Assembly (NCBI GenBank): GCA_964484185.1
Contig: CAZAEQ010000002.1
Location: 1-64,000 of the forward strand
Reading direction: 5' to 3'
From: F1-120-MAGs238 sp964484185
GTDB lineage: Bacteria > Planctomycetota > Phycisphaerae > Phycisphaerales > UBA1924
Length of the DNA: 64,000 nt
Shown here: positions 35,500-44,219 of the stretch, piece by piece
Layout: every line of letters starts with the position of its first letter
How positions within the stretch are numbered: position 1 is the first letter of the stretch
Notes under the pieces: generated by a model
The model's database searches: none
What the model was told of the DNA's origin: nothing
The model's input: the letters and a program-made list of their open reading frames with translations, nothing else
Made by a program: the position numbers and the translations under genes

Positions 35500-36855
35500 T
35501 CAAGTAAGCCGCGAATAGAGACGGTTTGACTTGGGAAAATCCACTCCCATCGCACACGCGTACGCAGTTCCAATCCCAATCGCCAAGTAAAGTGCGGGCC
35601 AACTGGCATCTAACATCGCCGATGCATGAGGCGTTGAGACTGCAGTCATGCATGCGCCCACGATGACGCTTACGACGGCGAACCACTGATATGTATGTAG
35701 TCCTGCAATAGTCCTGGTTTGCGGCTCGCCACGTAGTGATTCTTCAACGAAGCGGGCGAGACCTGCCAGCACCAGGTACAGACCTGCAATCATCGAGAGT
35801 GGCGCCGAAATGGTCCAGAGTCTTGCGAGTACCAAGCCGATTACCAAGTTGGCAATCATCGAATACAGCGGCGTTGGGTAAGTTGGAATATTGTGTAAAT
35901 TTGCAATTCGGCACGCTCTTGACAATGGGTGCCGATAGCGAATCCCAATAGCCGACTTTGAAGGCGCTCCGTGACAGCATCCTTGCACGAGACATCGCAG
36001 TCGTCCGATGATGACAACCCAGGGAGCACTCACACACAGCGCGGCCGTGAGCACCCAGAAAGCATCCACCTTCTGCGTCAAGGCAATGAACAACAGCGCG
36101 GCCGCCGCGCCCGCGATTGCTCCATAATACCCAAATGGCCGCAGCAGTGTCGGCGAACCAACGAGCAGTTGCTCTGAGAGTGCAGCGCCAATCAACGCTG
36201 CCAGCGCAACTCCACCGATATTCCAGGCATGCTCAGAACCTGCGAGCAAAATAGAGATTGCCGCCCCGGTCGCGGCGGCGAGTCCGGCATATGCCGCGTA
36301 GTTGATGATTCGCACAGGGCCGATCTGCCAGCAGGTCCAGGAATTGGCGATGCGTTCGCAGCCGCGAAGCAGGAGCAGCCAGAAGCGGACACCAAGTGAT
36401 GGGAGTTTGCCCGCTTCCGGAGTGGGGAACGGTGACTCTGAAACGCCAAAGCGGGCGCGAAGCGCGGGGCCTTCGTAGCCCTTAACCAGCGCAATGCAAC
36501 CGAGGATGACGATTGGTGTTACAAGCCAGAGACCTCCGGAAGATCCGCTGGCGAGCGAGAGTCCGAGGCATGCGGCACAAAACCCTGCATAAATCGGATG
36601 CGGGATGAGTGCATAGAGCCCGGACTGCACAAAGCGCTTGGGCGGGTAGGCGTTCATGGGGAGTCCGCCACCTTTGAACCAGAGTTCTCGCATCGATTCG
36701 AGGATGGCCCCGATGCCGATAGTGGCGAGTGAGTAACCGATGATCGGCCAGTGTGGAGTTGAGAGCGTGACAGCAGAACTGGTAGCGCGTGCCCATGCGA
36801 TAAGTGCGATGGGAAGCAGGACTACGAACACGATGGCATAGAGAATTTTGCCCAC
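35500..36855 (-). CDS. Fusion of ICMT-like methyltransferase and Lgt-like transferase
   Basis: The start is GTG 36855, two bases after the upstream gene's stop; a longer frame to 36936 would overlap that gene. Residues 1-190 are an isoprenylcysteine methyltransferase/PEMT-like membrane domain (NAYPPKRFVQSGLYALIPHP). The remaining 260 residues resemble prolipoprotein diacylglyceryl transferase: GRLRCLVQGCCHGAPSKSAI, then PTYPTPLYSMIANLVIG and VLAGLARFVEESLRGEP. About ten membrane segments are present. Lgt attaches diacylglycerol to lipoprotein cysteines. Whether this divergent domain does so is unknown. An independent housekeeping Lgt should exist elsewhere. Confidence 0.78.
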   Translation of the reverse strand: MGKILYAIVFVVLLPIALIAWARATSSAVTLSTPHWPIIGYSLATIGIGAILESMRELWFKGGGLPMNAYPPKRFVQSGLYALIPHPIYAGFCAACLGLSLASGSSGGLWLVTPIVILGCIALVKGYEGPALRARFGVSESPFPTPEAGKLPSLGVRFWLLLLRGCERIANSWTCWQIGPVRIINYAAYAGLAAATGAAISILLAGSEHAWNIGGVALAALIGAALSEQLLVGSPTLLRPFGYYGAIAGAAAALLFIALTQKVDAFWVLTAALCVSAPWVVIIGRLRCLVQGCCHGAPSKSAIGIRYRHPLSRACRIANLHNIPTYPTPLYSMIANLVIGLVLARLWTISAPLSMIAGLYLVLAGLARFVEESLRGEPQTRTIAGLHTYQWFAVVSVIVGACMTAVSTPHASAMLDASWPALYLAIGIGTAYACAMGVDFPKSNRLYSRLT

Positions 36856-36857
36856 GA

Positions 36858-37628
36858 TCAGTTTCCGAAGACTACGCGCTCGTGGATGGAGAAGCCGGAG
36901 GCGTTTTGAGGAGACAGGACGCCGCGGGAAAGCCACTTTTTCTCGTGGGTTCGGAGGAGCGCGGGAGGCAGGAGATTGCTGACACCGGGAATCGCGCGGA
37001 GGACTGTGGCACCGAGTTCACCATCGCGGATGATTCGGTTGGTATCGAGTGACAACTGTTCGCCAGAGTCGAGTCTGATTTCTGTGTCGGAGATTGTGCC
37101 TGGCACTTCGAGGCCATCGCGCAGGATGAGAGAGAGTGGGAGCTTGCCGCGCCAGTCGATCCAGGCGAGTGAGGTGGTTGGAGACTGCCACTGACCCCAG
37201 CGAAGTTCGCGGATGGGGAGGAGCCAGGGTGCGATTGTCATTTCGAGATGTTCGACGTAGCCGAGGCCTTGATAGGTGACGCCTCGGATTGAGAGGCTTG
37301 CTTGCGATCGGGGCATGAGGCAGGACCATTTCAGTGTGCCCGCATCGTTTTTAAGGAGTGTGCGTTCAGCGCTGGGGCAGAGCTTTGACCAGGTGCCATC
37401 GACGTTGAGATTGGGGCATGACCAGGAGAGTTTTGTATTGGCCAGTTCTGGCGGCGGTCCGGGGCGGAATGTCGTGGAGGATTCAGTCTTTGGTGCATCT
37501 GGAGCGGAGTGGATGAGGCTTGCGTAGGAGAGTTTGATTGCACCCCAGTTGACGGTGGCCCAATAGGCGATGAAGGCATGACCATCTTCAGCAGTGCAAT
37601 CAAGGTACCATTTTTTGAGGTGGAACAT
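36858..37628 (-). CDS. Lipocalin-like protein of unknown function
   Basis: A 256-residue soluble-looking protein with many short beta-type segments and Trp/Tyr-rich motifs (KKWYLDCTAEDGHAFIAYWA, GVTYQGLGYVEHLEM, IRELRWGQW, LAWIDWRGKLP). This resembles the CrtC/AttH-type double lipocalin fold, but the assignment is tentative. It precedes the ICMT/Lgt-like fusion gene by two bases and is surely cotranscribed. A shared hydrophobic substrate is a reasonable guess. The start ATG 37628 is the only good one. Confidence 0.6.
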   Translation of the reverse strand: MFHLKKWYLDCTAEDGHAFIAYWATVNWGAIKLSYASLIHSAPDAPKTESSTTFRPGPPPELANTKLSWSCPNLNVDGTWSKLCPSAERTLLKNDAGTLKWSCLMPRSQASLSIRGVTYQGLGYVEHLEMTIAPWLLPIRELRWGQWQSPTTSLAWIDWRGKLPLSLILRDGLEVPGTISDTEIRLDSGEQLSLDTNRIIRDGELGATVLRAIPGVSNLLPPALLRTHEKKWLSRGVLSPQNASGFSIHERVVFGN

Positions 37629-37787
37629 GGGGAGTTCCTTGCGGGTGAATTATACATTTGGCTTGGTGGGGTTTGACAATGGGGGCGCAGCTCTTGACTG
37701 AGAAGAGTATGTTGGGAAAGTATCTCGACGGATTGCACGGGAGATGCGAGGCTCTTTTGTCCGCCAATTTCGGATACAGAACCCATC

Positions 37788-39338
37788 TCAACACCCGATA
37801 CTGAACGCATCCACAAAATCAAGGTAATCAAAGAAGTCGATCGCTCCATCGCGATTGAAATCTGCCGCTGCTGACATGGAACTGAACGCATCGACAAAAT
37901 CCAGGTAGTCGAAGAAGTCCACGCTGCTGTCACAATTGAAATCTGCGGGGCAGATGGTCCAGAGCGCGGCGTTGCTGCTCACACTGTCACATGCATTGGT
38001 GATGATGGCGCGGAACTCGCAGTGAAACGATGTCGCCACATTGACCGGCCTCACCTCGACACCGGTGGCGCCGATGCCGACCGCGTTAAAAAGCGGTTCG
38101 CCAGTCCCGGGATCGATGTTCACTCCGTCTATCACATTCTGGAAATCCAGCTGGTCCTGGGGCTTCCACTGCCACTGACAGGTGGCAGGACTGACTGAGC
38201 TGGCGGTGACATAGAAATCGGACGCGCCCCCGGAACAGAGCCTCTGCGACTCGGGGTGATATGTAATTGTTGGCGGCGGACAAAGCGGCCCTGTCCAGAG
38301 CAGGGCTTCAGACCTCTCGGTCAATGTGTTCCAGCCGTAACCCACAATGTAGATGCTGGTGGCATCGCTGGAGATTCCTCCCGCGAAACTGGATGCGAAT
38401 TCGGCTGGCAGGAAGGCCGAGAGATCGTACCACGATGCGGCGGTGCCGGTCCAGAGACCGGCATGGTCCACGCCGTCTATGCGGGCATTTCCAACTTGCA
38501 ATCCGCCATTGATCGCACGCGCTTCGGACTGTGTTGCGCCCGGCGGGTTGAGATCGATCCACGATGCCGCCGAGCCGTTCCACAGACCTGCGTGTCTTGC
38601 GCCGAGAAAGACGGCATAGCCCACCTGTTGTCCGCCGCTGATTGCAAATACATAAGACTGTGATGAGCCGAACGGGTTGAAGTCAACCCACGATGCTGCG
38701 GTGCCGCTCCACATGCCAGCGTGGTATCCGCCGCTCACATAGGCATATCCGGCCTGTTGCCCGCCGCCAACTGCGTACGCACGAGACTCGGTCGAGCCCG
38801 CCGGGCGAAGATCGACCCATGATGCAGAAGTGCCGCTCCAGAGGCTGGCGCGAATCTCGCTGCCCAGCCTGATATATCCCGCCTGTTGGCCGCCATTGAT
38901 GGCATACACGTACGACTCAAAAGCATCCGGCGGGTTGAGATCGACCCACGATGCGGCGCTGCCGGTCCAAAAGCCGGCATGATAAAAGCCATCCACGCGG
39001 GCGTATCCCGCCTGTTGCGCGCCGCTCATGGCATACACACTGGACTGGGTCGCGCCTGGCGGGTTGAGATCAATCCATGATGCCGCGGTGCCGCTCCACA
39101 TACCCGCGTGAAACAGGCCGCTCGCGTCCCGGGAATAACCTGCCTGTTGGCCGCCATTGACTGAAGTAGCTTGAGAAAACGTCGAGCCCGCGGGGCTGAG
39201 GTTGGTGACCGTCCACTGCGCGTGGGCTGTTGAAGCACTGGCGATTGCCAGGGCAAGACTGAGCGAGATCAATGCAGGTTGGTGAAGAGCGCGGAGCGAA
39301 CCTCTGAACGAATGACTATTGGAAAAAATGTCTGACAT
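37788..39338 (-). CDS. Secreted HAF-repeat protein with Ig-like domain and C-terminal EF-hand doublet
   Basis: ATG 39338 has GAGGAG seven bases upstream, and the signal peptide ends at TAHAQ (about residue 41). Residues 45-330 hold about six repeats of the extracellular HAF type (INGGQQAGYIRLG, SASWVDLNPP). A cysteine-containing Ig-like domain follows (HPESQRLCSGGASDFYV). The C-terminus (37788-37950) has two Ca-binding-type loops, DFNCDSSVDFFD and DFNRDGAIDFFD, and ends AFSIGC. NCBI names a similar tail GC-type dockerin. The protein is probably exported and attached through the tail. Its function is unknown. Confidence 0.87.
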   Translation of the reverse strand: MSDIFSNSHSFRGSLRALHQPALISLSLALAIASASTAHAQWTVTNLSPAGSTFSQATSVNGGQQAGYSRDASGLFHAGMWSGTAASWIDLNPPGATQSSVYAMSGAQQAGYARVDGFYHAGFWTGSAASWVDLNPPDAFESYVYAINGGQQAGYIRLGSEIRASLWSGTSASWVDLRPAGSTESRAYAVGGGQQAGYAYVSGGYHAGMWSGTAASWVDFNPFGSSQSYVFAISGGQQVGYAVFLGARHAGLWNGSAASWIDLNPPGATQSEARAINGGLQVGNARIDGVDHAGLWTGTAASWYDLSAFLPAEFASSFAGGISSDATSIYIVGYGWNTLTERSEALLWTGPLCPPPTITYHPESQRLCSGGASDFYVTASSVSPATCQWQWKPQDQLDFQNVIDGVNIDPGTGEPLFNAVGIGATGVEVRPVNVATSFHCEFRAIITNACDSVSSNAALWTICPADFNCDSSVDFFDYLDFVDAFSSMSAAADFNRDGAIDFFDYLDFVDAFSIGC

Positions 39339-39393
39339 GGCCCGCTCCTCTTCTGGTTCTTTCAATGTTCTGATTTGAGCATTCCACTCAACA

Positions 39394-39475
39394 TCAGATA
39401 TTGAACGCAGCTGCAATGCCGAGGTAGCTCATGAAGTCGATCCCGCCAATTTCAATCGAAATCACCCGCGGCCAT
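39394..39475 (-). pseudogene. Eroded remnant of an EF-hand doublet tail
   Basis: Reading the minus strand from 39475 gives MAAGDFD then a TGA. Four codons plus one base later the next frame gives IDFMSYLGIAAAFNI and a stop at 39394. This matches ADFNRDGAIDFFDYLDFVDAF of the intact tails, with one base inserted and one stop gained. It lies about 55 bases before the HAF gene start, where an upstream tandem gene would have ended. Confidence 0.6.
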
Positions 39476-39687
39476 GACCTGCAGAATAACTGATTTCCCG
39501 TATTCACGGAAGCCTGCGGCGGGCTTTGTGGCGATTTACTCGGAATGTTCCAGTCCACATGTCGCGGACCTGATTATCGGCCGCATTCAGCGCATAGGAC
39601 TGCGTGAGCGACTGATTGCTTTCTACCGCTCACCAACGTGGCATCGAGCTTACCGGTCGATGTGGGTTGCTTTCTTTTGTCTCACCC
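39476..39687. other. Non-coding spacer between doublet genes
   Basis: Nothing recognisable was found between the remnant and the stop of the next doublet gene. The rest of the gene that once carried the remnant is not detectable by eye on the minus strand. Confidence 0.4.
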
Positions 39688-40500
39688 TCAGCACCCGAGA
39701 CTAAATGCATCGACAAAATCGAGATAGTCAAAGAAGTCGATCGTGGAATCGCCGTTAAAATCTGCTGCTGGCAGGTTACTTGCAAATGCATCGACGAAAT
39801 CGAGGTAGTCGAAGAAATCGACGGTGGCGTCCGCATTAAAATCCGCCGCACAAGAGACCCGGGTGTACATCTGTCCGAAGTATTCATCATCGCATGAGCC
39901 GCCAATCTCGCGGACTTCAGCGCGGTTGAACGCGACTTCGCTCACCATGCCCACAAACGCGGCAGTGTCATCGGGGCGGTTGAAATCAAAAGTGGCAACG
40001 ATGGATCCATCGCGTCTGAGCGTGACGCGGAAGGTGGAGTTCAAGCAGGGACAGAGCTGCGAACAAGGTTGATAGAGCACTGTTGCAGTTGTTGGCTCGG
40101 CGAAATCGAACCCGAACGCTCTCATCGGGCGGTCAAAGTCGACGTTGAGATTCTCCTGGTTATCGATGGCGATGTCATTGCCTGCAACAAGTGTGGTCCA
40201 ATCCGCTCCGATAAGAGGGTGATTGCCGGAACCGATCCACAGTCCGCTGCTGGGAGCGGAAACAGAGAGCGTGACCTGGCCCAGGTGATAGGTTGCCGCC
40301 ACGCCGCCGGGCAAGTGTCCCAGATTCGGCCACGCGGGTTGTGCCTCGGCTCGGGAGGCAGCGAGAAACAACTGGCGATCTGAGAAAGTCTGAACCTGCG
40401 CGAATGCCGGAACCGAGTAAGTTGTGCAGCCGATCGCCGCTATTGTGAACAGACTTGCACGACGTTTGCCAAAGCCGCTTGAGTTGCTGCTGATTGCCAT
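39688..40500 (-). CDS. Secreted protein with C-terminal EF-hand doublet
   Basis: ATG 40500 has AGGAGA upstream, and the signal peptide ends VPAFAQ. The middle region (about residues 40-205) has the look of a beta-sandwich (FDRPMRAFGFDFAEPTTATV, STFRVTLRRDGSIVATFDF), resembling planctomycete proteins that share a sandwich fold near PEP-CTERM or dockerin tails. The tail (39688-39845) has loops DFNADATVDFFD and DFNGDSTIDFFD and ends AFSLGC. It has no catalytic motif. It neighbours two other doublet genes on the same strand, each with its own ribosome binding site. Confidence 0.82.
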   Translation of the reverse strand: MAISSNSSGFGKRRASLFTIAAIGCTTYSVPAFAQVQTFSDRQLFLAASRAEAQPAWPNLGHLPGGVAATYHLGQVTLSVSAPSSGLWIGSGNHPLIGADWTTLVAGNDIAIDNQENLNVDFDRPMRAFGFDFAEPTTATVLYQPCSQLCPCLNSTFRVTLRRDGSIVATFDFNRPDDTAAFVGMVSEVAFNRAEVREIGGSCDDEYFGQMYTRVSCAADFNADATVDFFDYLDFVDAFASNLPAADFNGDSTIDFFDYLDFVDAFSLGC

Positions 40501-40695
40501 GACATTCTCCTCTCTTGAGTTTGAGTCGCCGGAACACCCCTTCATCTTTCGCACGATGGTTGAACACGCATTGCTGAGCGCCTTCACAGCGTGCACATGG
40601 ACTCCGCAGATTGTACCATGCCGAGCAATCCCCCCTGTCTGCGCGGGGGAAGCGCGTGAACGGGGAACATGTGTGACCTGAACCCTTTCAGCTGG

Positions 40696-42093
40696 TCAGC
40701 ACGCCATGCTGAATGCAGAGACGAAGTCAAGATAATCAAAGAAGTCAATCACACCATCTTTGTTGAAATCAGCAGTTGGCGACATCGCGCTGAATGTAGC
40801 GACGAAATCGAGGTAATCGAAGAAATCCACCACGCTGTCGCAGTTGAAGTCGGCCGCGCACACGCTCAGCAGCGCGGGATTGCTGGTTGCATTGCCACAG
40901 GCGTTGGTCACTACGCAGTCGTAGGACGCTGCATCGGCGGGCTGCACGCCGGTAAGCACCAGCGTTGCCGTCGCAGCGGAAGGATTGGCAATCGTGTCGA
41001 TCGGCGCCATTGCCTTTCGCCATTGATACGTACGGGGAGCGCTGCCTGCGGCGGTCACAAAGAAATTGACCGTGCCACCCATGCAGCTCTGCTGCGCCAA
41101 TGGTTGCACGGAAATTGACGGCGCCACACACGGCAGGCCATACTCCCATGTTTCATTGCTGTAGGTTCCGGAGGCGCTTAACTGCCCTCCGAACAACACT
41201 GTTGTGGCGCGGAGAGAGTCATACGCCATGGCAGGCCCATTCCTCGCAGCCGGACCGGCGATGGCCCGCTGAGTCCACACGGTTCCGTTCCATTCCCAAG
41301 TCGGAGTGCCGCCACCTGTGCCACCAAAGAGCACCGTGAGACCGCGGCCGGAGTCAAATGCCATCGCGTGTGCCTCGCGACCCGAAGGGCCGGTGGTCGC
41401 GCGCTGCGTCCAGGCTGTCCCGTTCCATTCCCAAGTCTGCGTTGGGTATGAAGACTCGGCGCTACCTCCAAAGAGCACTGTCACGCCGCGAGAAGAGTCA
41501 TATGCCATCGCGTGCCAGTTGCGAGCTGTTGGCCCGGTGACGATGCGCTGATTCCATGTGAGACCATTCCATTCCCACGTTTCGCTGCTGCGCACACCGG
41601 TGCTTGTCAGGCCGCCGAAAAGCACCGATACGCCGCGGATCGAGTCATACACCATTTTGGTCCCGGACCGCGCGGACGGACCGGTGGTTGCCCGCCGCGT
41701 CCAACTGGTCCCGTTCCATTCCCATGTGTCGCCATTGAAAGCGAAACCGGTATAGCCGCCGAAGAGCACAGTTACGCCGCGGCCGGAGTCAAAGGCCATT
41801 GCGTGGCCATACAACGTTGGCGGCCCGCTGACAACACGGCGAGTCCATGCCGTGCCATTCCATTCCCAGGTTTCATTGCTCACAACGCCGCCGCCGAACT
41901 CGCCCCCATAGAGAACGGACACGTTGCGAAGTGAGTCGAAGACCATTGCGTGCCAATTCCGTCCTTGTGGCGCACTGACGACTCGTTGTGTCCACGCGGC
42001 GGTCTGGGCTTGCGCAGCGTGCGGCACCACGACCACGACGAGGGCCGCGATCAGAAGAAGAACCGTGAACAGAGAGCGGCGGATGCGTTGCAT
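40696..42093 (-). CDS. Secreted kelch-like propeller with Ig-like domain and EF-hand doublet
   Basis: ATG 42093 has GGAGG about seven bases upstream, and a signal peptide ends AAQAQ. Residues 35-315 contain six or so kelch-like blades (HAMAFDSGRGVTVLFGG, TWEWNGTSWTRR). An Ig-like domain follows (VQPLAQQSCMGGTVNFFVTA, then DAASYDCVVTNACG). The tail (40696-40858) has loops DFNCDSVVDFFD and DFNKDGVIDFFD and ends AFSMAC. Loop residues 1, 3, 5, 9 and 12 fit an EF-hand. Function is unknown and extracellular location likely. Confidence 0.87.
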   Translation of the reverse strand: MQRIRRSLFTVLLLIAALVVVVVPHAAQAQTAAWTQRVVSAPQGRNWHAMVFDSLRNVSVLYGGEFGGGVVSNETWEWNGTAWTRRVVSGPPTLYGHAMAFDSGRGVTVLFGGYTGFAFNGDTWEWNGTSWTRRATTGPSARSGTKMVYDSIRGVSVLFGGLTSTGVRSSETWEWNGLTWNQRIVTGPTARNWHAMAYDSSRGVTVLFGGSAESSYPTQTWEWNGTAWTQRATTGPSGREAHAMAFDSGRGLTVLFGGTGGGTPTWEWNGTVWTQRAIAGPAARNGPAMAYDSLRATTVLFGGQLSASGTYSNETWEYGLPCVAPSISVQPLAQQSCMGGTVNFFVTAAGSAPRTYQWRKAMAPIDTIANPSAATATLVLTGVQPADAASYDCVVTNACGNATSNPALLSVCAADFNCDSVVDFFDYLDFVATFSAMSPTADFNKDGVIDFFDYLDFVSAFSMAC

Positions 42094-42133
42094 AGACACC
42101 TCCGCGATCAGAATAGATCGTTCAAGAGCACAT

Positions 42134-42149
42134 TCGGCAGGGAAATTTT
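42134..42149 (-). promoter_or_regulatory. 15-bp leader element shared with the gene at 43427-44134
   Basis: On the minus strand AAATTTCCCTGCCGA is found about 40-55 bases before the kelch-like gene start. The same 15 bases occur about 70-85 bases before the PEP-CTERM-like gene start (near 44204-44219). It may be a shared regulatory or transcript-leader element. Chance is possible. Confidence 0.3.
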
Positions 42150-42188
42150 CTGTATTGGCACAGAAGAAAGGGGCTGCCCGATCGCCCA

Positions 42189-42236
42189 GCATCCGGTGCT
42201 GAAGACGTCAGCGAAATCGATGGCACGATCAGAGTC
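42189..42236 (-). pseudogene. Internally deleted remnant of an EF-hand doublet tail
   Basis: The minus strand encodes DSDRAIDFADVFSTGC in frame. It matches DFNRDGAIDFFDYLDFVDAFSIGC with about six residues lost in the middle and a stop (TAA) just upstream. No stop follows the GC, and the frame continues. It lies 96 bases before the kelch-like gene start, the same arrangement as the remnant at 39394-39475. Confidence 0.5.
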
Positions 42237-42442
42237 GAGTTACGGTGGGGAACGGCTGGCGGAATTGTGGGGCCAAGGGCGAGACCAACTGAGGTTTCGT
42301 TTGATTCAGTCCGTCTGGCGGATTATGGTCGGCCCGCCCCGCCGCGGAAGGCCGGGTTTGTGCAGGTTGCGGGCGAAAGGTCTGTTGCGGGAGAAATCGG
42401 AGTTTGCACGTCGCCGTTGGCAAGATTGAGCAGTATTGGAAC
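42237..42442. other. Intergenic region between divergent genes
   Basis: The region lies between the doublet remnant and the sterol-desaturase-family gene. No gene or clear promoter is visible. It must hold the promoter for the desaturase-family gene on the plus strand. Confidence 0.4.
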
Positions 42443-43318
42443 ATGCTGACAGCATGGGCGAGTTCGGGCGTTTTCGCAGACGTCTTCAATCCCTGGGTGC
42501 TGAGTTCAATCCCCGTCATACTGCTGATCGAGAGATTCTGCCCAGCTGATCGAGAGCAGCCCCTGTTCAGTCGCGGATTGGCCAACGATGCAGTGTGGTT
42601 TCTCTTTGAAGGTGTTCAAGTCTGGATCGTGGTTTTTTACATTGCATTTCTGGAGAAACTCTACCAGACATGGTGCCCCTGGCTGACGATATCGGCGGTG
42701 TCATCTCTGCCGACGTGGCTCCACTTCGTCTGGGGCATGCTGCTTTCAGACTTCCTGGGCTGGTTTCATCACTGGGCAAGGCACAAGGTTCCAATCTTCT
42801 GGAGTTTTCATACCGTTCACCACTCTCAGCGTGAACTGAACGTATTCACAGACCAGCGCTATCACATCGTTGAGTACTTTGTCGCCCGCACCATCACGAC
42901 GATTCCGATGCTCATGCTGGGGGTCGGCGCGCCGGCGATTGTCGCCTTCAACCTCTTTCATCGATGCTACACAAAATTTTACCACGCGAACATTCGCACC
43001 AATCTGGGGCCGCTGCGCTATTTGCTTGTCACGCCTCAGTCACATCGAATCCACCATTCGATGGAAGAAAAACATTTTGACAAGAATTTCGGAGTGCTGT
43101 TCTCATTCTGGGATCGACTGTTCGGCACTTTCTACGAGCCCGCGGATGAATATCCAAAGACGGGGCTTCCGGAGGAACACTTTCCAACGGAAGGTAGTTC
43201 CAGCAGCCTCGCTCCGATGCGCAGCGTGCTTGTTCAGATGATCTTTCCGTTTTCCTCTGCATTCAGGAGTGTTACTTCGCGCTTCAGAGCCTTGATCGAA
43301 AGAAGCCCCGATGGGTGA
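42443..43318 (+). CDS. Sterol desaturase / fatty acid hydroxylase family membrane enzyme
   Basis: The 291-residue membrane protein has the clustered histidines that bind the di-iron centre: HHWARHKVP, FHTVHHSQRELN and SHRIHHSMEEKHFDKNFG. About four membrane helices precede and interrupt them. Family members hydroxylate or desaturate sterols, fatty acids or carotenoids, and the substrate here is unknown. ATG 42443 was chosen; a TTG at 42404 would extend the frame without support. A hairpin CCCCGAT-GGGTG-ATCGGGG overlaps its stop codon. Confidence 0.88.
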   Translation: MLTAWASSGVFADVFNPWVLSSIPVILLIERFCPADREQPLFSRGLANDAVWFLFEGVQVWIVVFYIAFLEKLYQTWCPWLTISAVSSLPTWLHFVWGMLLSDFLGWFHHWARHKVPIFWSFHTVHHSQRELNVFTDQRYHIVEYFVARTITTIPMLMLGVGAPAIVAFNLFHRCYTKFYHANIRTNLGPLRYLLVTPQSHRIHHSMEEKHFDKNFGVLFSFWDRLFGTFYEPADEYPKTGLPEEHFPTEGSSSSLAPMRSVLVQMIFPFSSAFRSVTSRFRALIERSPDG

Positions 43319-43426
43319 TCGGGGTCAGCGATTACATCCGAACAGCGAGCCTTAGCAGGACTCGAGTTCGTCACAAATTGCGGCGACACGTCGCGGGAAT
43401 GGGGACTTGGTTGCGGGCTCAAACCC

Positions 43427-44134
43427 TCAATGTGTTGAGGCTCTTTTCCTGCCCGTGGATCCGATCAGCATAAGCCCGAGCGAAACAGCGGCAAGCGCAG
43501 ATGGACCCGGAACAACATAGACGCCCAGCGGCCAGTCGACTACATCCCAGCCTCCAAGATACCAGTTGGTAGTCAAGCTCAAGCGGTTTCCCACGACACC
43601 CATGTAGGAATCGGCGCCGACATCGAAGGGGACGATCGGAAACCGGTCGACGATGGGACCAACGGTCATGAGTGGCATAGAGATGTTGGCGAATTGTCCT
43701 ACGGCAGAAAACCCTGCTCTATCGATCCGCGGCACACCGCTGGGAATGACATCTTCAAAGCGTCCATTGGCCCATTCACTGGCGTTCCCGCCATTGAATT
43801 CATTAAATGTGATCACGAAGTCCATGAAGTCCGCGGCACCGGCAGCGGTGGTCGACTCGATTCGGACATCACCGACGATGATCGCACCAGTTTGCACGTT
43901 TGAGCCAGCAATCACGCGGCCGCGGGCCCAGTAGCTTGGTGGCGGAGCAATCCATTGGCTGGTATCAAAGACGATGACGCCGTCTGCAATATCTCGGTCG
44001 AGGGCCGAATTGTCGTTGATACGAACGATTCCGAGATCAACGTAGAATGACAACAGTTGTGCATTGGCAATCGACCCGACAAATGCACCAGCGCACAGCA
44101 CTCCGATGGATTTCAACAGCAAAGATGGACGCAT
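43427..44134 (-). CDS. PEP-CTERM-like secreted protein
   Basis: ATG 44134 has an excellent AAGGAGA seven bases upstream, and the signal peptide ends GSIANAQ. The 235-residue protein has a beta-sandwich-like body. The C-terminus is VVPGPSALAAVSLGLMLIG followed by RKR, the VPxP motif, helix and basic end expected for exosortase or archaeosortase substrates. The protein would be anchored by the tail, then cut and transferred. No exosortase gene is in the window. Its function is unknown. Confidence 0.78.
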   Translation of the reverse strand: MRPSLLLKSIGVLCAGAFVGSIANAQLLSFYVDLGIVRINDNSALDRDIADGVIVFDTSQWIAPPPSYWARGRVIAGSNVQTGAIIVGDVRIESTTAAGAADFMDFVITFNEFNGGNASEWANGRFEDVIPSGVPRIDRAGFSAVGQFANISMPLMTVGPIVDRFPIVPFDVGADSYMGVVGNRLSLTTNWYLGGWDVVDWPLGVYVVPGPSALAAVSLGLMLIGSTGRKRASTH

Positions 44135-44203
44135 GAGTATCTCCTTCACTTTCTCGGATTGTCCAACCTGAGACACCACTGAAGTGCTTTCCACCTTGAA
44201 GAT

Positions 44204-44219
44204 CGGCAGGGAAATTTGC
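44204..44219 (-). promoter_or_regulatory. Second copy of the 15-bp leader element
   Basis: This is the copy described at 42134-42149. It reads AAATTTCCCTGCCGA on the minus strand, 70-85 bases before ATG 44134. It is the only other copy I found. Confidence 0.3.

Noticed and set aside
43306..43324. CCCCGAT/ATCGGGG hairpin at the end of the sterol-desaturase-family gene as a terminator
   Set aside because: It overlaps the stop codon and no T-run follows.
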